A DNA stretch of 64,000 nucleotides. Source: Pogonophryne albipinna (Eukaryota > Chordata > Actinopteri > Perciformes > Artedidraconidae). This document shows positions 59,002 to 64,000 of this stretch, piece after piece. Made by a program: the position numbers and the translations under genes. Location: positions 23,718,647 to 23,782,646 of the forward strand of contig CM053260.1 in the NCBI GenBank assembly GCA_028583405.1, written 5' to 3'. How positions within the stretch are numbered: the stretch's first letter is position 1; every line of letters starts with the position of its first letter. The notes below the pieces were generated by a model, which worked only from the letters and a program-made list of their open reading frames with translations, had not been told where the DNA came from and did no database searches.

Positions 59002-62000
59002 TTACTCCAGGAAGCCATCCAGAGTTAGGCAGGTGGCCATCTTGGGTGGAGGCCTGCACACCTTTTTCCTTTTAGCTTTCATCAGCGGGCGAATCTCTGA
59101 TAAAGGAGACTGGGTGGGAGTGCTTGGTTAAGGAATGATGACGTTTACAGAGGTCTAATTCCTTTCATGTCCAACTTTCCCCTTTCCTTAGATATGCTAG
59201 GCCTGTCCATGTTGAAAATGTGGAAGATGGTTAAATAACATGGCTTGATACCCTGACCGTATCGAAGGAAATGCTTTTCCTTATTACAAAAATGCAATTG
59301 TCACGGACACATACAATTCTATTTGGTTGGATCTTGAGGTAGCTAGTGTTAGCAAAACGCTTACATAGCAAATGCTGCATCAAGAGGAGTTAGCTCAATG
59401 TCAGACTTTTGTTGTTGATATTTTTTTTAAATGAAAGGAATTATCGTTAGCCGCTAAAGATAAATGCTAACATCGCTTTGTTTGTTATTTCTGGCAATGC
59501 TTTTCTGTCATTACCAACATGTAATTGTCACTGATACTACAACAGGAGGAGTAAGCACAATGTGTAATGAAAGGAAATATCTCTTGCCACAAAAAGATAA
59601 ATATGAATGCTTTGTTAATATTATTTATGTATGGCTAGTGTCTCCCAGAACGAGCTTAACAGAACTGCACGGCCGTTATTCCAACAGTAACTAAGGGATC
59701 GATGATTGGGATAATACTCAACCACTTTTATTGTTATGAGAAAAATGTTGGCAACAATTGCTTTAGTTTTGTTTTTGACAACTGCAGTCCAAAATGTGAA
59801 ATCTGGTTTAATCTCCACCATCTCTTTTGGGAACAAATAGCTCTGTTCACTAGCTAGACGCCAGCTGTGTCTCTCTGCTAAGCCTAAACCTTTTAAAACG
59901 GTAGGTTTACAAGTCTAGACTCAGCAAAGATGAACAGTTCAACAAACATTCCACATAAAGGATAAATCAAGAAACACCTGACGCATGTAATCCACAAGGC
60001 AGAAAGAAAAGGATACAGGTTGGATGAATTTAGTACGTCCTCCCAAACCATCATATCCACTTCTCATCTGAAACAAGAAACATTTTCTTTCGTTAAACCA
60101 GCATAGGCACAAATTAAACATTTTAAAATGACAACCATAAGTGCATGAGATGGTTTTTTGCTACGTACAACTCCCGGCTTCCTCTGAGGCTCCAACATGC
60201 TGCCGAAAATCTTCTTTCTGAAGAGGAGGGAGTTCTTAAAGAAAGGCTCCATGGAAGCATCCTCGTCTCGAGCCTGAGGTAAGAAAAAAGTAATAGTGAG
60301 ACCTGTGCATCATTTTCAAAATGTACCTCGTTGAGTGGCATTACAAAAGCTACCTTGCTGTGCGATGAACTTTTCTCGTTGGGCTTGGACACCGACGACC
60401 TGAAAAACAAAGCATTTTTTCACAACACATTTAAAGGTCAGCTATTATGCAAATTCCACTTCTTCATGTCTTTCATACATCAACATGTGTCCCCTCTTTT
60501 TCATGTCTTTTCTACATCACCATGTGTCCCCTCTTTTTCATGTCTTTTCTACATCAACATGTGTCCCCTCTTCTTCATGTCTTTCATACATCAACATGTG
60601 TCCCCTCTTTTTCATGTCTTTTCTACATCAACATGTGTCCCCTCTTTTTCATGTCTTTTCTACATCAACATGTGTCCCCTCTTTTTCATGTATTTTCTAC
60701 ATCAACATGTGTCCCCTCTTTTTCATGTCTTTTCTACATCAACATGTGTCCCCTCTTCTTCATGTCTCTTCTTCATCACCATGTGTCCCCTCTTCTTCAT
60801 GTCTTTTCTACATCAACATGTGTCCCCTCTTTTTCATGTCTTTTCTACATCAACATGTGTCCCCTCTTCTTCATGTCTTTTCTACATCAACATGTGTCCC
60901 CTCTTTTTCATGTCTTTTCTACATCAACATGTGTTCCCCTCTTCTTCATGTCTTTTCTACATCAACATGTGTCCCCTCTTTTTCATGTCTTTTCTACATC
61001 AACATGTGTCCCCTCTTCTTCATGTCTTTTCTACATCAACATGTGTCCCCTCTTTTTCATGTCTTTTCTACATCAACATGTCTCCCCTCTTCTTCATGTC
61101 TTTTCTACATCAACATGTGTCCCCTCTTGTTCATGTCTTTTCTACATCAACATGTCTCCCCTCTTTTTCATGTCTTTTCTACATCAACATGTGTCCCCTC
61201 TTTTTCATGTCTTTTCTACATCAACATGTGTCCCCTCTTCTTCATGTCTCTTCTACATCAACATGTGTCCCCTCTTCTTCATGTCTCTTCTACATCAACA
61301 TGTGTCCCCTCTTCTTTCATGTCTTTCTACATCAACATGTGTCCCCTCTTCTTCATGTCTCTTCTACATCAACATGTGTCCCCTCTTCTTCATGTCTTTT
61401 CTACATCAACATGTGTCCCCTCTTCTTCATGTCTCTTCTACATCAACATGTGTCCCCTCTTTTCATGTCTCTTCTACATCAACATGTGTCCCCTCTTCTT
61501 CATGTCTCTTCTACATCAACATGTGTCCCCTCTTCTTCATGTCTCTTCTACATCAACATGTGTCCCCTCTTCTTCATGTCTCTTCTACATCAACATGTGT
61601 CCCCTCTTCTTCATGTCTCTTCTACATCAACATGTGTCCCCTCTTCTTCATGTCTCTTCTACATCAACATGTGTCCCCTCTTCTTCATGTCTCTTCTACA
61701 TCAACACGTGTCCCCTCTTCTTCATGTCTCTTCTACATCAACATGTGTCCCCTCTTCTTCATGTCTCTTCTACATCAACATGTGGTCCCCTCTTCTTCAT
61801 GTCTTTTCTACATCACCATGTGTCCCCTCTGTGTAAAGAGACTCTGAAAGTTTCAGGAACAAAGATTCTCTCTCTTTTTGATCCATTTCTATAAAAACCT
61901 GTCTGAAAATGAGCCGATCAGATTTTGGCCACTTTATGATGTCATAACGATGTTCTGTCTTGTGTAACCATTAGCCAATCAGCAACCAAGGTAACCCCCG

Positions 62001-62865
62001 CCCACCTTATCACCTGAATCTCCTCCTAGAGCAACATTGTGTTCTTTGTAACCAAATGTCTCTCAGAGGGGCGTGGGGAGGGGCTCCTTATTTTCATCTA
62101 AAGTAACAGACAGAGAATCAGCACTTTGGAAACAGGCCTGAAACAGAGGGGATTATGGGTAATGCTGCAATGATCTGTTTGGTGTTTGGAGCCAAACACT
62201 TCAGAGACTTGTTTCGTATATATCTGAGACCTGTAATATATTGATGAGAAACACTATAATAGGGGACCTTTAAGAGATTCCTGCTTCATTCCAAAATCAC
62301 ATTTTCCACAGAAACTCCCACAGTCACCTCAGAGCAGATCAACACAATTAACCAAACTCACGCCGGAGGATCGAGCCGCATCTTCTTGCACTGGAACTGA
62401 GGTTTCTTGGCCACATCATCGGGCGTGGTGATGTCATAGGTCATGTTGAGGTCAATGTCCATGCTGTCTGAAGGGTAGTGGAGGCGGGGCTGCTTCAGCT
62501 CCATCGGGGCCGGGCTGAAAAGACAGACACCTCATCGGTGAATCACATGAAGTGAGTGTGAGCGGAGAGTTCAGTCTGAGGCTGGACGACTCACCTCTCA
62601 AAGACGAGGCGACTCAGCGCTTCGTTTGTCCGCGTCGGGGTGCTGAGAGTCCTCTGAAGAAACTCCACCTTCTTCTTCAGGCTCTGTGGACGGACATACA
62701 TGCAGGAATCACCACCAGGACTTTGTTTGGTTTTAAATGTAATGAATAATATTTATTTTGTTGGATTTTCCTTACAGAGATCTCCTTGTCAGCACTGGCC
62801 AGATCGTTCTGCAGAGACTTCATGTCCTCGTTTGTCTTATTCACCTCCATGGTGGCCTTTTGTAA
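59002..62865 (-). CDS. traip: TRAIP E3 ubiquitin ligase, C-terminal seven exons (partial)
   Basis: TRAIP is a nuclear RING ligase that travels with replication forks and ubiquitylates the CMG helicase when replisomes converge on crosslinks or enter mitosis. Minus-strand exons in order: 62865-62776, 62683-62595, 62514-62362, 60399-60354, 60273-60169, 60067-60017, 59109-59002. They have GT/AG borders and join in phase into the last 213 residues plus a stop. The first exons give the end of the coiled coil (NDLASADKEIS, SLKKKVEFLQRTLS). FESPAPMELKQPRLHYPSDS, MDIDLNMTYDITTP, DGLGGRTKFIQP, EIRPLMKAKRKKV and the terminal LTLDGFLE align in order with human TRAIP. The human PIP-box tail (QAKLDTFL) is only partly kept: the Gln position reads Lys or Thr. 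The RING domain and most of the coiled coil lie beyond the right edge. Confidence 0.93.
59110..60016. other. traip last intron, no recognised feature
   Basis: It is 0.9 kb with no clear repeat, RNA or coding segment. Its splice sites are GTATCC (minus strand, at 60016) and CCCACCCAG (ending at 59110). Confidence 0.5.
60431..62273. mobile_element. TTAA-bounded element containing a 37-bp repeat array
   Basis: TTAAAGGTCAGCTATTATGC at 60431 is the complement of the right end, ATAATAGGGGACCTTTAA, ending at 62273. Just inside the left end the sequence becomes the 37-bp array (60464-61829). The right 440 bp is unique-looking, with GATGTCATAACGATGTTCTG and GGGGCGTGGGGAGGGGCTCC. It is the same family as 612-2314. 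It fills most of the traip intron between the exons at 60399 and 62362. Confidence 0.8.
60464..61829. repeat. Minisatellite, 37-bp unit, about 37 copies
   Basis: The unit includes CTACATCAACATGTGTCCCC followed by TCTTCTTCATGTCTCTT. Two variant classes are visible. The left half mixes TTTTTCATGTCTTTT and CTTCTTCATGTCTTTT types, while the right half (from about 61230) is nearly uniform CTTCATGTCTCTT. A few units are 36 or 38 bp (for example near 60930, 61310 and 61455). The unit contains no stop codon in any forward frame, so three overlapping frames of 466-501 codons arise. None has a known domain. Confidence 0.97.
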
Positions 62866-63038
62866 CTACAAAGAGTTAAACAATCTTTGAATTAGAGTTT
62901 ACACATTTAAAAAGATGGATTGTGTGTTAACTTAACAACGATGGCTGTACAGAATAGTCTGACTCTTTATTCGTAATGTTGACATTCAAATTCAAAATGT
63001 AACATTCACACTTTTTTTTTGCTGACTATTTGTTTTGC

Positions 63039-63694
63039 TTAAAGGTCCCATGTCATGGCCATTTCTACTGATCATAGTTCCATTGTTGAGGTTTACTAAA
63101 ATATATTTATACTGCGCAATGTTCCAAACTCACATTGGTTTCTCATACAGCATCTCTGTATAGTATGTGTGTTCACTCTCTGTCCTAAACGGCTTGTTGG
63201 AGCTCCTGCCTCCCTGTGAGCCCAGTGGCCGTCTGCGAGACACAACGAAACCCAGCCCGAAACACACCCGCAGCCTGGCTGGGAGTTTGTGTGTGTGCTC
63301 AGGCTGAGTTCCGCGGTGTCTCGCTGACCCCACACCAGTGAGCCAGCTCACACTGTCCCGCTCCTCGCAGCAGCGAGCCTCGCAACGTCCCGCCGAGTGT
63401 GTGAGTGTGAGGAAGTCGGCGGATTGGTCCAAACGTAACGGCTCCGCGGACGTTACGTCACTATACCCGAAATACGTCACTATACCCAAGAAGTAAACAA
63501 TGGAAAAAGAGAAATGTCCAACGAGGCGTTCTGGGGCAGCATAGACAGGTCTTTTCTGTGTTAGAGTTTTACTCGCTACAGGGTGCACTTTGAGGGTTTG
63601 TCACTCTGCAGACCGTTTACATGCATGCATACAAAGCTACATAACACACAAGGGGACGGGTTATAACCAGAAAAGCATGTCATGGGACCTTTAA
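63039..63694. mobile_element. TTAA-bounded MITE, 656 bp
   Basis: TTAAAGGTCCCATGTCATGG at 63039 is mirrored by CATGTCATGGGACCTTTAA ending at 63694. It is nearly perfectly complementary over 18 bp and flanked by TTAA. The inside is moderately CpG-rich and non-coding. It lies in the traip intron that continues past the window. Confidence 0.88.
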
Positions 63695-64000
63695 AGCCAC
63701 TAATATTAGCATTTTATTATTTCAACAGTTGGATTTCAGTAGTTGTGTAAAATTATTCCGACTCCTGTGATCCAAACATTTCCAACAACTCCAGAGCGTT
63801 AGAGATCCAAAGACAACATCTCTTATGAAAAAGAAATAGAACAATTCACTTTTTAATTTAACAAATATCCACATTGAGGATGTTTAGCCTTTCTGAAACA
63901 ACCTCTTCACTGAGGTCCAACACAGTTTACCCTCATGCTTGGCACACACACAGTCAAAGGTCTAGCAGCAATCTGTTGGTTTCATTTGAAACAATATGAA
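63695..64000. other. traip intron at window edge, nothing recognised
   Basis: I looked for the preceding coiled-coil exon of traip on the minus strand and found none in these 300 bases. Confidence 0.5.

Noticed and set aside
60464..61829. CRISPR-like array
   Set aside because: Units are directly contiguous with no unique spacers, and the genome is a vertebrate one.
60331..61894. Three overlapping open frames of 466-501 codons as a repetitive protein gene
   Set aside because: They are the three readings of a stop-free 37-bp repeat, lie antisense in a traip intron, and have no domain or splice support.

Overview
The window is nuclear DNA of a teleost fish. It holds spliced vertebrate genes with GT-AG introns, and its transposons are of types that crowd fish genomes: hAT elements with 8-bp target-site duplications, TTAA-bounded MITEs, a DD34E Tc1 element, L2/CR1-clade LINEs with (TTGCC)n tails, and a tRNA-derived SINE. 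The protein sequences are typical of fish orthologues. No prokaryotic, viral or plasmid gene order is present.

Layout. (1) 1-3400: a stack of nested DNA transposons in the 5' part of the first gene. (2) 3402-15966 (+): thirteen exons of an SR-protein kinase, closest to SRPK3; the exons coding its N-terminus lie upstream of the window. Its introns hold hAT elements, a nearly intact Tc1 element, a LINE remnant and MITEs. (3) 18646-36488 (+): catechol O-methyltransferase in five coding exons. Intron 1 is 15.9 kb and is filled with nested transposons, including an almost full-length LINE; the other introns are all under 1 kb. (4) about 37050-58560 (+): a group III metabotropic glutamate receptor, best matched to mGluR6, with one 5'UTR exon and ten coding exons that join in phase into an 896-residue protein. 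(5) 62865-59002 (-): the last seven coding exons of TRAIP, a replication-associated RING E3 ligase; its RING exons lie beyond the right edge. A 1.37-kb array of 37-bp repeats sits in one TRAIP intron.

The four host genes do not form a pathway: splicing-factor phosphorylation, catecholamine methylation, glutamate sensing in retinal ON-bipolar cells, and the replication-stress ubiquitin response. The first three run in the same direction. grm6 and traip converge, with poly(A) signals on opposite strands about 12 bp apart.

I found no convincing new biological system. The most unusual structures are the 37-bp array that is open in all three forward frames, a perfect multi-arm palindrome inside a 4-kb hAT-like insertion, MITEs within a few bases of splice sites, a duplicated exon-intron junction beside a hAT element, and a GC-AG intron in comt. 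Exon boundaries were read by eye from splice consensus, reading phase and remembered family sequences; no alignment or transcript data was available.
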